Shown here one piece after another: positions 1 through 13,543 of a stretch of DNA of 64,000 nucleotides. Each line of letters starts with the position of its first letter. The first letter of the stretch is position 1. The stretch comes from Glossina fuscipes (taxonomy: Eukaryota > Arthropoda > Insecta > Diptera > Glossinidae): NCBI RefSeq assembly GCF_014805625.2, contig NW_023998415.1, positions 11,439,975 through 11,503,974 of the forward strand, given 5' to 3'. The notes beneath the pieces are model-generated. The model was given only the letters and a program-made list of their open reading frames with translations. It ran no database searches and was not told the origin of the DNA. The translations under genes were made by a program, and so were the position numbers.

Positions 1-358
1 ATGTATATGAGCTTTATTGCTTTAGAAAATTTTAGCTTTGGCGCCTGTTTTGTGTTTTGCTTTTTGTTTATGTGTATGTGTTCGTGTGCCTTATTTTCTG
101 CCGCTTTTTTTTTTGCTTTATTTTTGTGTTTTTTTTTTTCGTCTTATTTTTTTTTTTGTTATTTTTTTGTTTTATAACCTTAGGGGGTAAATTTGAAAGA
201 ATCAAGTTTATCATCATATACACAAACTGTTAGGCAGACAGTGTGTGTCGATTAATAAGAACTTCTAGTTATAAAAACTGTAAGGAAACTAATAGAAAAC
301 AAGCAAAGTTAAGTAAAGACATCTGATAGCGCTCAGTTGAGTGAAACGATAAGATAAG

Positions 359-393
<35 letters not shown>

Positions 394-707
394 TACTTTT
401 GCTGTATTTACATTTTTCCGTAAGAAGAGCTTGGTATGAAAGATAGAAAATCTCTTTACTTATAAATAGCTATACACTAGTTTACATGCTTTACTTCTTT
501 AGCCATTGCTGTACCATACATTTTCCGCCAAATATTAACTTAACTATACATGAAGAGTTTCTATGCATGCATTTGGCATGAGTGTCAAGTTTGTCGTTGA
601 CTTTATGGAAATTTAGTCTAAAAAATAACAGCAAAATTTTAAAAACATATTTATCTGCGTACATGTTGTCGTTTACTCTTCTTTTTAAACTGAAACATAA
701 GATAAAT

Positions 708-744
<37 letters not shown>

Positions 745-1299
745 TATTTACTATATTATCTGAACGAAGTAAAAAAACATTTCAAATTGTTTTTGCTAAA
801 CTTGAAAAAGACTTCTGGCTAAACAGTCCCAACAATCTCGCTCGTATATGCTTTTGAAGGAAAATTGAGGAAAAAGCCAAAAACAGATGATAATGATCTC
901 TCGCGAAAAGTGATTTACTTAAAAACCAAAAAAAAAAAAAAATTGAATGTAGAAAAGGAAGAAGATATTGCACCTAATTGAACCGAAAAGTATTCTAAAC
1001 AGATTTATGTTTTTATCATGATCCCCTAAAATGCATATCAAACTTTTCATATTATCTGCAACATATGGAAATCCTTATTACATACCTATTAAGACTCTAT
1101 ATATATGTTACAGAGATTTCAAGTTTCAAGCTTTGTAAAACAATTTCTTGCATTCCATAAATTTTTTATTTCCTATTAAGAGTGGACGTTATACTGGACG
1201 TTTCCTTATTATGAATCTAATTTAGTTATAAGAACCATAAAAAGATTACAAAGTTTACCCCGCCCTCAAGTCTATAGATCACATTACAATACATTTTTA
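1..1299. other. No gene seen
   Basis: AT-rich DNA with a TA run at 358-385 and a TG run at 710-740. Open frames here are short and of low complexity. Confidence 0.7.
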
Positions 1300-1525
1300 C
1301 AGGCTTTATAGTTAGGTTTGTGCGGATATTTGCAATACCGACAAGAAGGACTTGAGATAGGTTCAGCTTTTATCTTATCATCTCAATATTTTGCCTATCT
1401 GCCTTCTGTCTGTCCACGTATTTTGCCTGTTCAACGTGCAGCTTGCAATTTAAACGATATTTTGATGAAATTTGATACATTGGCATATTTTTGGGCATAT
1501 TTAGGGCGAATTCGGCCTCATTAGG
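1300..1525 (+). repeat. INE-1/DINE-1-like repeat, subfamily 1, copy 1
   Basis: Shares the block GTTTGTGCGGATATTTG with copies at 16.0, 26.9, 43.4 and 44.3 kb. A CTGTCTGTCC string and a GATGAAATTTGATACATTGG segment (found again near 44530 and 43605) follow. The TATACCC head is missing, so it is 5'-truncated or diverged. Confidence 0.55.
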
Positions 1526-2181
1526 CCCTATTCTGAAAACTCGTCGTATTAAACAATTTTCCATCTTTACTATTCACCAACAAAAATCAATAGAAAACAC
1601 TAATTTGAGAGAGATGGCACACCCTCCCCCCCCCATGTAAATGTGGTTACCAAAAATTAGTTTTACATATCCTATGATAGAAATTGGACCAGAATAGCGA
1701 TTTGATCTACAAAATTTACTGAACGAAATTTGACTCATAAAGATCTATTTTCCGGACACACTTGCATAAAAGGAAAGAGTATGCGCATCATAACTTATAG
1801 TATAATAGTATTAGTTTTGATCCCCAAATTAAATGTTATTTTGTCCCTATTTCTTACAAGGCTTGAGCTGATTCGCAAAGATAATAAGTCTTAAAAATGA
1901 TAAAAAGGACACTTTACGACAAATATTTTGGGTAGAATCGCATTAGGCTTGACAAAAACGCAATTAAAAAGTATACCGAAAAATTTGAATAGACTTGTGC
2001 GCTATAAAGCGTACTTCGTGTGAATGGAACAATGACCGGAATGATTGGAACATCTATGCTCTAGGCAGCAGTGTTCATGATGGCACGAATTTCTCCACAA
2101 GGTGCCCTTAGCAAGAAAGAAAAGAAAATTTTTTTTTCAATTTTGAACTTACTTTCCGAACAGTGTTAATAAAAAAGGATA

Positions 2182-2357
2182 TTATTATTATTATTATTAA
2201 TTTCGTCAGAGAAATAAATTTTAAGATTAAACCCTTAAAAGCACTAGCATCTAAGGCTATCGGCTTTTATTAAAAACTCTACCGCACTTGACATTCGAAT
2301 CCACGACCATTGAATTCCTAGTCGAGATTCCTCGCCTTCGGCTACTCAGGCGGATTA
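2182..2357 (-). mobile_element. tRNA-derived SINE, copy A
   Basis: Read on the minus strand, it starts CCGCCTGAGTAGCCG (degraded A box) and has a B box close to GATTCGAAT. The shared body (GATGCTAGTGCTTTTAAG) follows, and it ends in a TAA repeat that appears as TTA repeats at 2182-2199. The flanks carry a near-identical short direct repeat, AAAAAAGGATA at 2171-2181 and AAAAAAGGGATA at 2361-2372, a likely target-site duplication with one indel. It has lost some tRNA-like positions relative to the other copies. Confidence 0.8.
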
Positions 2358-2578
2358 AAAAAAAAAGGGATAATTTTAGTCGAAGATACGGTTTGAACGA
2401 GAAATTCTTTATAAAAAATTGTATCTGTGTTATAAATGGCAAGTTGCTTGGAAAATTACAAAAATATTTACGCTTACTTGAATTTTAAGGCAACTGAGGC
2501 AATATGTAAATTCGTGTAACAATTAACTTTGCAATCAATTCATTTGAATGATATTTCCTAACTTTTCCAATGATACTA

Positions 2579-2582
<4 letters not shown>

Positions 2583-2619
<37 letters not shown>
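2583..2619. repeat. (TA)n microsatellite; one of many in the window
   Basis: A perfect TA run. Similar runs of 18 to about 40 bp lie near 358, 13503, 18088, 24524, 25261, 34427, 39663, 40084, 45886, 46424, 46884, 54486, 59068, 60276 and 61460. They create many short Tyr/Ile frames that are not genes. Confidence 0.95.
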
Positions 2620-2622
<3 letters not shown>

Positions 2623-4715
2623 ATTATGTAACTTACAAGAATATTTGAACAATGTATGCGTATCTTAGCTGGTTTAAAATCATAAAGGTTAAAAAGTCAA
2701 ACAGAATGACGAACGCTTGCCTAAGTAACTCTTTCTTTTTCTGCTCTTTCATCTCAAAAGTCAAAAGCAAAATTTGCTCGCATTTACGGTATATGTCAAT
2801 AAATTTATTAGCATTTTATGTGGCTAACTACTTCTGAGTATCTCCAACCATACAAGAATTATATTTGTATGTGCGTTGTATATATTCTTGAATGCTTACT
2901 TACTTATGGATTGGTACTGAGGTACCCTAAGGTATCCATTTATGTAACTTTTTAGTTACATTTCCGCTTTTTCAGAGCAAATTTAATTAAATTTAAATCT
3001 TAACATTTCAACAAACGCACAAGCACTTCTGAAATTCCATTTAATTAATCAATTCCAAACCCCCTGGAATAATAAGTTACAACACATAACACTTGGTTGA
3101 ATGGTGCGCGCTTTAAGCACAAACACAAACGCGACTGCATTGCATAATAACATTCATTGTTCTTACATCCTTTAACGAACGAACACGATCTACTAATTTT
3201 ATTGCATCATTTGCAACGACCACGAGACAAAGATGACCTATTACTGTTTATTCGATACTTATTGTGCTCATATACTTTTCGAAAACCTAAAGGTTTTGCA
3301 ATACGAATGCCATTGATAATGACGAGTAGAAGACTTGAAAACGAATTTTAAAATTGCTTTTCATATTCGTTCTCCCCTAGCTTTCACGTACTCCTTTCGT
3401 ATTCATATACACCAATGCCAAACATACTTGAATCAAAATGTGAAGGGGAAAACCCTATAAGGGGCTGCTTCTAAACAGCAAGCAATACCGGAAAGCAATA
3501 TATGTAACAGATTCCCGATCAGTTAAGTGATCCCGTAACTGAAAGCTAGCTTTCGCTCTTGTATTCAGTTGTTTGTGCAAAAAACATACTCACGTTATTG
3601 CTTCCCCCAGGATGAAATTCATGGTATATCGTAGAAAGTATACTGTGTGAGTTCGTCCATTTGTCCGAAGTTTGTTATCATTGCAATATTTTTGCTTAAA
3701 TTAAAAATTAAAGGGATGTAAAACCAATTTGCGGAGGCTGTCAATAATGTAGAATAAGTATACATTTCTTCTGCGGAATTCCTATGAAATGGGCTCAATA
3801 TGATGACATAGGGTTTTGAAACGAAATACTAATGAACATAGGCGTACTGGACATAGGCGTACTACCGAAACACGCAAGTTAAGAAAACGCGTAATCTTTG
3901 AATTAGTTTAGGTTGAGAGCAGGTCAACATGTTCTATGAATCATAAGCAATTGTTATGTAAGTACATTACATCTACACACATTTTACTATTGAAATTTTC
4001 CGATATTTTTACTTGTACACTTTACTTGTAAAACGATATTGACGATCATCACGAAGAAAAGATTTGGTTTTAGGCAAAATTTTCTCATTTAGGCATCCGA
4101 AAATCAACAAACCCTCCATCCATAAATGATATCGTCAACCGAAGAAGGGTAAAAAGAAATCATTTCAATGCACTTTTTCAGTGAAACGGCCGTCTGACTC
4201 ACTTGTTTAAAATACAAATTTCTCGCGCGGTAAGGTCGGTAATCGAAAAGCATAATCAACAACTACTGCGACAGCGATCAATCTGACACAGTCAATAAAC
4301 AACAATTGAATGGTCCGATGAACATGGATAGATCGATGTAGAATCTCACATTAAGTGAGAGATAAACAAATTCTTTATGCTAGTATGCCGTCAGGGATGA
4401 TATGAAGAGATGTGAAGACCGGACAATAAAATTATTTCGCTTAGTAGTAGTGCATCAGATTAGGAATAAAAAGGCCCGGGGGTTACCAGTTATAAAAAGC
4501 CTCGTCATTTTATATGCACGCAATAAGCTAGATATTCTTTCTTTATTTAATTACATATATCTATAAATATATATATATATATATATATGTGTGTGTATAC
4601 AACATAGCAAATTAACTTAATGCTATAGTTTTTCAGATACTAGCATTGTTACAGCTAAGCTCGTGCACTACGCAATTTTACGACACCCATGCATAAGGGA
4701 TTTTCTCGTATATGT

Positions 4716-4746
4716 GTTGTCTGTTGTCTGTTGTCTGTTGTCTGTT
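4716..4746. repeat. 7-bp tandem repeat (TTGTCTG)n
   Basis: Four copies of TTGTCTG in a row. About 80 bp downstream (4826-4858) lies a run of about ten TAG trinucleotides. Confidence 0.9.
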
Positions 4747-4827
4747 CTGCTTATTACTAATAGCTTTTGTTACAATGTTTTCCTTGGTTAGTTATTAATG
4801 GGTTATGTGCCGTTATTGTAGTAGTGT

Positions 4828-4859
<32 letters not shown>

Positions 4860-7800
4860 TTTTCAGTCATTCTTGCGGTTGTTGTTGTCTCGAATGTTTA
4901 TAATATTGAAATGTTAATGAAAATTGCCAGGAAAAGTTGTTCGTAAGTATTTATCCGTCGGCTTATATATTATGTCGTGCGTATAGAGGATGGGTGGCAT
5001 GCTTCTAGTTTAAAAAACTTTATTGTTTTGTTTTTTTTTTTTGTTTAACCTTTGCAATGTAACTGCTGCTGCCAGCAGTGACGCTTGTCAGTACAATACT
5101 CAGCTGACATAATGACTTGCCACGATGATATTTATACTTTATTTAGTCAGAAATATCATTTAGATTCCTACCATTCCAAACTGTAACTTCCATCAATAGG
5201 AGAATTGGCATTATTATTATTATTATTTTTTTTTTTTTTTTTTTTTTTTATGTATATATAAACAGATAGGTACATGCGTATGCGACTAGGAATGTCAATG
5301 CCTCGCCCGCATATATACGCGGTTGTATGCATAGAAACACATACCATTGCTCTTGAACATTAAACAACATTAACTATAGTCGTGACCGTGCAGCTGTGGT
5401 TGTTTGCCGACAATAACTGCTTTTCGTGTTGCACTTGCAATATCCGTGGCATTACCAATGTCAAGCCTTTGTGTATATGTGTTTATTTGGCTTTTACTCT
5501 TTTGCTATATTTTCTGTCTGTTAGGCTTTCTTGCATTGGTTTGGTTGACTGAGTTAATTTCATATTGCGACTGCCTTCAGTAAGAACCCGTATCGATTGC
5601 ACGTTATGTTTCTTCGATTGTCTGCATATGTTTGTATCATTGCTTTTATAATACATACTGCGAGTTTATTGCTTTCTTGCTCTATGTACTTAGCTCGCTA
5701 TCCTGTGTTAATATTTCCAGGATTTGCATACCATCATAATGTTTCTCTTTTTTTTTCTTTTTTTTTTTTTTCTTCTTTTAATTGAAATTATACGTCCATT
5801 GTACGGGAGTGCGAATTCATATTTTCAACGCACACATATGAATATTCTTATGACTCGAATATGCAAATTGTGTGAAATTAAAAAACACGCAGATGAGTGA
5901 GGAGTCGTGACGTTTAAAAATATATATGTGTAACTATAGGCTTAAAGGGAAATGAGAGAATGGGTTGGTTTTTAATATTCACGCACACATGCATATTGAC
6001 AAATGAAGCGCATATTTGTTTTATGATATACACACCAGTGGTCTCTGGAGAGTCTAGTAATAATGTTATTAAATAATTTAATTAAATTATTTTGAACTGT
6101 CTTCAAGAGGGCTTTTTTGCCCCCCCTCCCCCCCTTCTTCACCGGTTAGTTTGACAGAGCACTTGAATTTCGATTTTGAAAAATCAACCGCTGCAATCGT
6201 GATGTGAATGGTTAACGGTTAAGGGATGATTATGATAGAGCTCTTCATTCCAAAAAAAAACTCTAAACTATGAGATCGCGAAACATTGAAATGACAATGA
6301 CAAAGTTTAATAACAATAATGTTACGACACGCGAGCTTACGTAACTTTTATACCTTTGATCTCATTTCGATTATTAAGTTAGTGTGCGTGTGTGTGTGTG
6401 TATATATATGAAATAATATGTTTTCAACAGAACATAGTATAGTTTTGCTACCGTGCAATTATTCTCTACTTCGCAAAATCGCAAAACATTGGATTTATTT
6501 ATTTTCCTTCTCTCTGTTTTTCAATTTAATTGTTGACAATAACACTCGTGCGCTGTTACTGTCATTATTGTACCCGTTGCGTAGATAATGCAATTATTTG
6601 TTATGCCAAAGCTTCTTTCGCTTTTTATTCGCCAGCAATTGCATAAACATCTGTTTCACTACCTTTTTATTGTTCGCATTTATTTTACTTTATTTAAGGA
6701 ATGACTTGCTTTTGCAAGGAACAACACAAAAAATAAATAAAAATAAAAAATATTATAAAAACACCCAAGTTATTATGTTATTAGTAAACATAACCAACTC
6801 TATTTAATTAAATGGAACAAGTTGCGCGCTTTAATGCGCTCATATACAAGTACATGTATGAACATTTGCATATGAACAGCGCCAACTTGTCATGGTTTTG
6901 AATTATGATTTCATATATTGCACGCCGCAGTCATATATTCATTACGGAGCAAACATGTAAAGAGAGAGAGAGAGAGAAAAATTATATGCAAACTCGCAAT
7001 CATAACTTGGTAAGTAGCAGCCATAAACTGTTAGAGAAGCTTATGCAACAATTTGACCATCTTTGCAGCTTACACAACAATTAGACAAGTACACCGTCAG
7101 TCTTAAATTCACCGAAGAGAATATAATGGCAAAGGATACAAAAACAATTTTGAAATTTTATTTTGTCAAGTTTTTTACTTTCTACACACTTTTTACTGTA
7201 TTGTCACACCAATATGATACGTTCGATGGATTAGATAAACGGAAAATAATTATCTACTGCTAAAAAAAAAAGAATATCTTTATCAAAGCCCCGATCCAAG
7301 TGGATGCAAACATGAGCAATGCGGTCTAACTATTCTTTATACTCAAGCGCACCCAATGAAGGATTTCCAACATATGTGTGAATTGACATATGTGTGAATC
7401 GGACTGGTGGAATTTCCACAAGCGGCATATTTGAAATAAAAAAACTTCAATAATTTTGGATTAAGATAGCGACCTCGCTCTCTTTTGAACTTAAAAGCCG
7501 GGGATGAAAGTGACATATTCCCTGTAGTCCAATCTGATGTCTTTAGAGCCTGCAAGATCTCAAACCGGAAACATCTGCAAAGTATTAGGTACCCAGCGAT
7601 CAAGAGATTCCCGTATAGCATATGTAAAATAAACTGAAAACCATTCGGCCAGAAAAAGAGAAAAGCTTTGAAAACTCTACTCCTTGCCAAACTTGGATAT
7701 CTAGGAACGTAGCACTTTTACGCATCCTCCCATTTGAAGCGACAGAAACCAAATGATCGTGCAACGTGTGGCATCAATTTGAATTAGAGACTTCCATCAT

Positions 7801-9968
7801 CAAGGGCAAAATTAAAGATTTGATTGCCCTTTTAGTAAAGAAAGGGAAAAGAGTATCTTTTAATATTCGTCTTAAATATCCATGAGATCTTAAGGATTCG
7901 ATTTTTATGTGAGCGAGATTTTCAAATTTTTATTTTACAAAATCATAACTTCTCTGAATCGTCTCAAATATGCTGCCATTGTGATCAATGCTTTTTGCGA
8001 TTATGTCGTCAGTGTACCAGGTGTTTATGCAAAAATCTAACTTAAGTTAGCTTTATATAGCATTAGCGGATTTTGAAAAATAGCAAAACAACTAATACTC
8101 GGATGGGATATACGGTAAATGTATCAGAATTTATCAAGTAAGTTTTCGCAATTGATGTCTTACGTCATGTAAATCATGTTTTAGACAAACATTCGTAGCT
8201 GTAAGCGATAAGATGAAACGTGCGAAACTTGCTCGGCCTTTACAATCATTTATCGAACAAACTGCCCGGGAGTCGTTTTCATCGAGATTTCGAGAGAAGC
8301 ACTAAACACTACGAACTATTTCACTGTTTCAGGTTTCTGCACTGGACTGATGCCAAAGCTACGCGACTTTAGGCTCATTCATCAGTAAAACAATCAAATT
8401 CACGAAATTTCCACTTACCTCTTGGGTATATAGTAATCCATGTACTCATCTATTTATTTATTTTAGGGTCTTTGGTATGCTTTCGGAATCGACAATAAAC
8501 CTAAGATTTTGATTATTTGAATTTTGGAATACACAGTAGGCATCATGAATAAGCCGCACAATATGCACTCACACATGGACAGAGCATACGATAATGTTTT
8601 ATCCCGTACGATTGAAAGAATTGTTTTGCTAACACGAAGCATAAGCTTCTTTTTTTTTTTTACGTTTATAAGTTAGAAGCAATAACAACATTTGTCTGAA
8701 GGATTCCGTTCAGGTCAGTTTTATTTACGTAAAGTCGTTAATAACGGAAAGTTAACAAAATTCTCATAAATTGTGAAAAGCCTCCACGTCGCTTCCACGT
8801 ACCTTCTCCTATATTATTCGAGTTTTAGTTTAAAAAAAAAAATTCTTTTTTTTTTTTCTTTTAAATCACGCACTTGAGTTTCTCAAGTTTCTTTTCGCCA
8901 CCGGTCGCCGCTATTAAGAGCGTTTTAAGTAATTAAATGAAAAGTGAAGATTTGAAATTTTTTTTTTTTAGTATTTATTAGACCGCAAAGTAAATAATCT
9001 GTAAATGAAAATTTCATAATAACTTGAAGTTCGATGCACATAAACGAGACAAGGAGGAGAACGGTTTACTGATCAAGTAACCGAAGAAAAAATTGGTTTT
9101 TTTCGGGTTTTGCAAGAGCTACGTAGAATAAAGCAGAAAGACGATTTGACTTTTATTTAATTAGCGTTTACAAAACGGTATTAAATTTTAATTGTAATGA
9201 TATGAAAAACGTCTTTTGCAATCATCAGCTAAATTAAAATGCTGGTCTTGAGCACAACCAGACTGTGATACATCCTGGCATTATCAAAACGCAGCAACAC
9301 CAACAAAATGAATAAAAAGTAGCTTTCGTTCAAAGCGAATAACAAAAGAGTAAGAAATTCCTTTTATTATTATTTTTAATTTTTTTTTGTTTTTTTTTTT
9401 GTTTCATTCATTCATTTGTGTTTTTTTTTTTTATTTCTGTTCCTTTGCAGACGCCATTTAAACCGCAGACACCACAGACAAAACGGCAATTAAATGTCGC
9501 ATTTTTCTTTTTTTCACTTTCACTTCCTATCCTTTTTTACACGTACCTTTCTACAACAATTACATATAAACAGTGTAAACGATAAGATTGAAACGAGTTA
9601 GTGAATAATCAACCATACATATAAAGTTGTTCTTATGTACGCACGCATTTGGAGCGTTTGTTTGCTTAACATAATTAAAAAACAGTTTTGCCACTTTTTG
9701 TGGCAAAGTAGCGTTTTATTGTTTTCGGTATCTTTTCTCTTTTATGTTCGGTGGACAATCTATTTTCCTTTACTTTAGTTCACATTGTGAAGTGCCAGCA
9801 TAATTGAGTGCCCGCTTTTTGCTTATTTGCTGCCATTAAACATTAACAAGTCTCTAGAGAAAGCGGCAAATTGATTAAGAAAAATGATATCAAAGCAGTT
9901 ATTGTTGCTGCATTGTATATTATTTCAAATTTTTCTCTTCATTTCGTTTTGCTTATTTAATTAATTTG

Positions 9969-9999
<31 letters not shown>

Positions 10000-11608
10000 C
10001 TTCAAATCTATGAAAACCACAGGCAACAAAATATTTTTTTTTTTTCCTTTTTTGTTTATAATCTTTCTTCCTTTTTAACCAACGAACGCCGTAGAGTTGA
10101 TTATCATCATTAGCAATCCGTGTAAGAGATTCACTCAAATAAACTTCATTAACTAGATACTAGAGATACTGGAAAAAATTGGCAATTTTTAGGAAATTCA
10201 AAATTACATTCTATTCTTCCATTCGCTCTTAACTAGATGTACATTGGCATTTTAAATTAATTAACTCCTAGCCTTATTACTACAATGAATACTATGCTTA
10301 AAGTATGAGTACTGCACGTAAGACATTGGGGCTTAGCTTAAGCTCAAGATTGTAAATCATCTCTGCGTCGATCTGTTGGAAAGTAAAACAAAATTTGTGC
10401 TCAATTGTCCGAAGAAGTTCCATCTTAAAGAAATTCGATTTTTTCCACTGACTATTTATATCAGGATATGTAAAACAAGAAGAAACAAATATCAAATCCA
10501 AGCAATTCATAAATTGTGTTCATAATTGTGCCCCAACCAAATGCCTATGAGGGAAGCCTCTTAATTTTCTATCCTAATTTCGACAACGATGAAAATTACA
10601 AAAACAAACAATGAAAGCTAAATCGACCTGGAATCTTACGTTATGCAAAAATATAATAATTGCTTCGCAAGGTGCTAGAGGCGTGTAGGCAAGTTTTGCA
10701 TAGAGTATAGGAAATTAGACGCACGATATGCTCTCTTTAGCAGCGAAGATGTTTTCAAATAGACTTATTCTGATGCTTTCACTTGTATTGACTTCTGTCC
10801 TATTTTTCACTGATATTTTATCAAACTCAAATGGCAATCGAACGTCTAGCGAAGGGGGGCTATTGAGTTGCCTAAGTGACATTACGTTTTGTTTTATTAA
10901 GAAAGGAACATGTTTTTTGTTTACGCGACACTTTCTTGGCATCTTCGGTTAATAGGAATTTCGATTTTGCAGCGCGTCATTCATCATTTGCAACTTCATG
11001 ACTTCCGCGACTCTACTGCGATATACAACTTTTTCACGGTAAGCTTATCTCATTAAGTGAAGCGTATCGGTAAGTTTTTTTTTTCAGATTTAAAAATTGC
11101 TGGTTCGCTATAATAATCCGAGCTCAGTTCTCAGTTCTCAGTTGGAGCGCGTCGTCCTATTTTCGGAATTGTAAATTGCAGTATGTTGTCAACTGACTAC
11201 TACGATATGTCGCGTTTTAACGAAGCAAAAAACAATTACTTTTTCAGTTTATCTTGGAAAAGAAAAATAAAAAATTGTGGTTGATTTCCCACTTGATTTG
11301 TACTAATGATAATTTCATCATTTATGTGAACGCAAAGCTTCTTGCATCCTATGCCTACTACCAACAATGTCATGTATCAGAATACATAGATCTCACGTGT
11401 CTAAAGTTTCGTGTCAATATCATGTCTTATATCATAATTTATAAATCATGGGACATATGACGACGATTAACTGACGATATAGCGAGTCACTGTGGATAGA
11501 GAGTGAACATTAAAAGCTGATATAACGAAGTTGGTGAGATAACGAAAATGTTTATTTACTTCGTGAGCTCGTCGTGCTATCGTTAACATTTTAAAAATAT
11601 GACATTGC

Positions 11609-12140
11609 TTATCCTTTTTGCTTAATAACGTCATTTAAACATTTTGACATACTTTGTACAACTTTTCTTACGCAGGAAACATGGATCATACAGCATTCTT
11701 CTTGTAGTCCACTTTTCCGGCAATGGACGGAAAAAATTGATTGTTTTCGTACACGGCGGTCTAATTCATCCTACATGTTTTTGATGGGGTTCATGGTTAT
11801 TGATTAGGGAAGGGTGCGAAGCACTTTGGGGCAATTATATAAAAATCATTCTTGAATTAAACGGATCTTACGCTTGAGATCGTTATCTTGGCAGAATTTG
11901 AATGTTTCTACATTACCAAGTTTGTTCACACTCTCTTTCAAATTTTCCTTGAATAAGTCCTTAAATAAGTCTTCTTGTGTAGGATGGCATTCATGAACGC
12001 CAATTTTCCGGCTCCATTGGCTCCAATGCATAACCTAACTATAACGGGATCATTGTCATGCTCGCCGTAAGCCGTTGCTTTAAGAACATAATAGGAAGGC
12101 AAGACTGGAAATTGCGAGAGAACACGTTCCACTACATCGT
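11609..12140 (-). pseudogene. Tc1-like transposase remnant, C-terminal half, frameshifted
   Basis: Tc1 transposases cut and paste DNA with a DD34E triad. On the minus strand the frames give, in order, a GANGAGKLAF-type block (about 12000-12035), the second catalytic-Asp region Q-D-N-D at 11879-11890, an NPIKN block where the family has NPIEN (catalytic Glu replaced by Lys), D-E-L-D-R-R-V-R-K at 11744-11770, and a C-terminal end with a stop at 11609-11611. Frameshifts and stops separate the blocks. The N-terminal DNA-binding half is not recognised and terminal repeats were not found. GANGAGK looks like a Walker A motif but belongs to the Tc1 context. Confidence 0.8.
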
Positions 12141-12239
12141 TCCACTACGAACTCGGCGTTTCCCCCTGTCTTCTTCGTGCCCTTTCTTAAATGAAAAGCA
12201 ACCAATATTAATGGCTCGATGTTTTTCGAGTTGTTAAAG

Positions 12240-13279
12240 TTATTTAATTTTCTTGTCTATTGAAATAATATTTGTTTTTTTTTTTTTTTGTTAATATTTT
12301 AATATGTATTCCCTTGTCGCAGAAAATAGCAAAAAAAAAAAAATGTTTATATGGACAATGGACTAGTTTTAACAAGCGTTTAGTTTTTGTCGAGCGAAAA
12401 AACCCTATATTAATGACACTAACTGTATAATGCCCTTACACCGTACGGGTGATACGAGTGATTAAAAAAAAAAACAAAAAAAAAAAAAAGAAGAAATCCC
12501 AAGACTTACATACTAACTGCGTGCTCTTTGTGTCAGGTATACTTGGTTACATTGTTTGATAAAGAGATAACAAAATTTAATATTAAATTTGATACGCTTG
12601 AGAGAGTTTCTCCTACACACAGTTTCATAGTAAAAATCGGGGCAAGAATGTAAAAAAGCGAAAAAACAAAAATTACCATAAATCAGTGACAGTAAGCGTA
12701 ACTTTTCATGTACAAATTTCTTATGTACAAAAACCATAAATTTAAAGAAAAAAAAAAAAAACCTTCAAAGTTTGTTCCTTTTTTCACTAAGTTTTCCAAT
12801 AATAATAAAATAATAATGAAAAGCAAAAAATAAATAAATAAAAAAATTGAAATTGTGAAGATATCTTTCTGCGTAAACCTCTTATAAATTTTCCAGGAAT
12901 GACATACACTTGAAAATAAATCAAATTTTCTATACGTAAATCAAATACATAACAACAGCTATAACAAAATAATAATAATGGTAATAAAAAAAATAAAAAA
13001 AAATAATAAATAAATAAAAAAAATACAGAAGAAATTTGCAATTATTGTTTCCTTTGTTTCATATACAAAGCAAACAATTAACTTATCACTATGCATAACA
13101 ATAGAGCGCAGTGAAGGGAAACAAGCGAATGCAAACAAAAGATGGAAAAGATGAAAAGAGAAACAAAGTAATAGGACCCAAGCATATTTAACAATTTTAC
13201 CGAGTGACAAATATCTACAATGATCTGCTGTAAAGAAAGTTGCACACGTACGCATACACTCATCAAGAAGACTAAGAAC

Positions 13280-13310
<31 letters not shown>

Positions 13311-13500
13311 AATGACAAATTATAAAGCATTGAGCATGGAAAAAAGAGAAAGGTTTCCAATAACAAGGCAAAAAAAAAAAAAAAAAAAAATCTTTTGAAA
13401 AAATGCAAAAAAAAAAAAAAGTAACGAAATCCTATTTTAAGTACTAAAACAGAGATTGCAACAACTATTGTTTAAACGAATACATACATATTGAGTGAGT

Positions 13501-13543
<43 letters not shown>

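Larger units (their letters stand above)
2373..11600. other. No gene seen; T-rich microsatellite DNA
   Basis: The plus strand is T-rich, with long T runs near 5230, 9970 and 10040. The longest minus-strand frame (7343-7690) has no recognisable domain, and its low-complexity end reads through a direct repeat of CATATGTGTGAAT at 7370-7396. Nothing coding was recognised. Confidence 0.6.

Noticed and set aside
3595..3710. Possible further INE-1-like copy (GTTCGTCCATTTGTCCG)
   Set aside because: Only one short block matches, with no head or flanking blocks in order.
4491..4499. TATAAAAAG as a promoter
   Set aside because: No initiator at the right distance and no gene downstream.
4716..4858. Short regular repeats that might suggest a CRISPR-like array
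   Set aside because: They are pure tandem 7-bp and 3-bp microsatellites without unique spacers, in a eukaryotic genome.
7343..7690. 115-codon minus-strand frame
   Set aside because: No recognisable domain, codon use like the AT-rich background, and no splice or promoter context. A transposon scrap is possible but unsupported.
12005..12030. Walker A-like motif suggesting an ATPase
   Set aside because: The neighbouring blocks fit Tc1 transposase in order and spacing, and the frame is broken.
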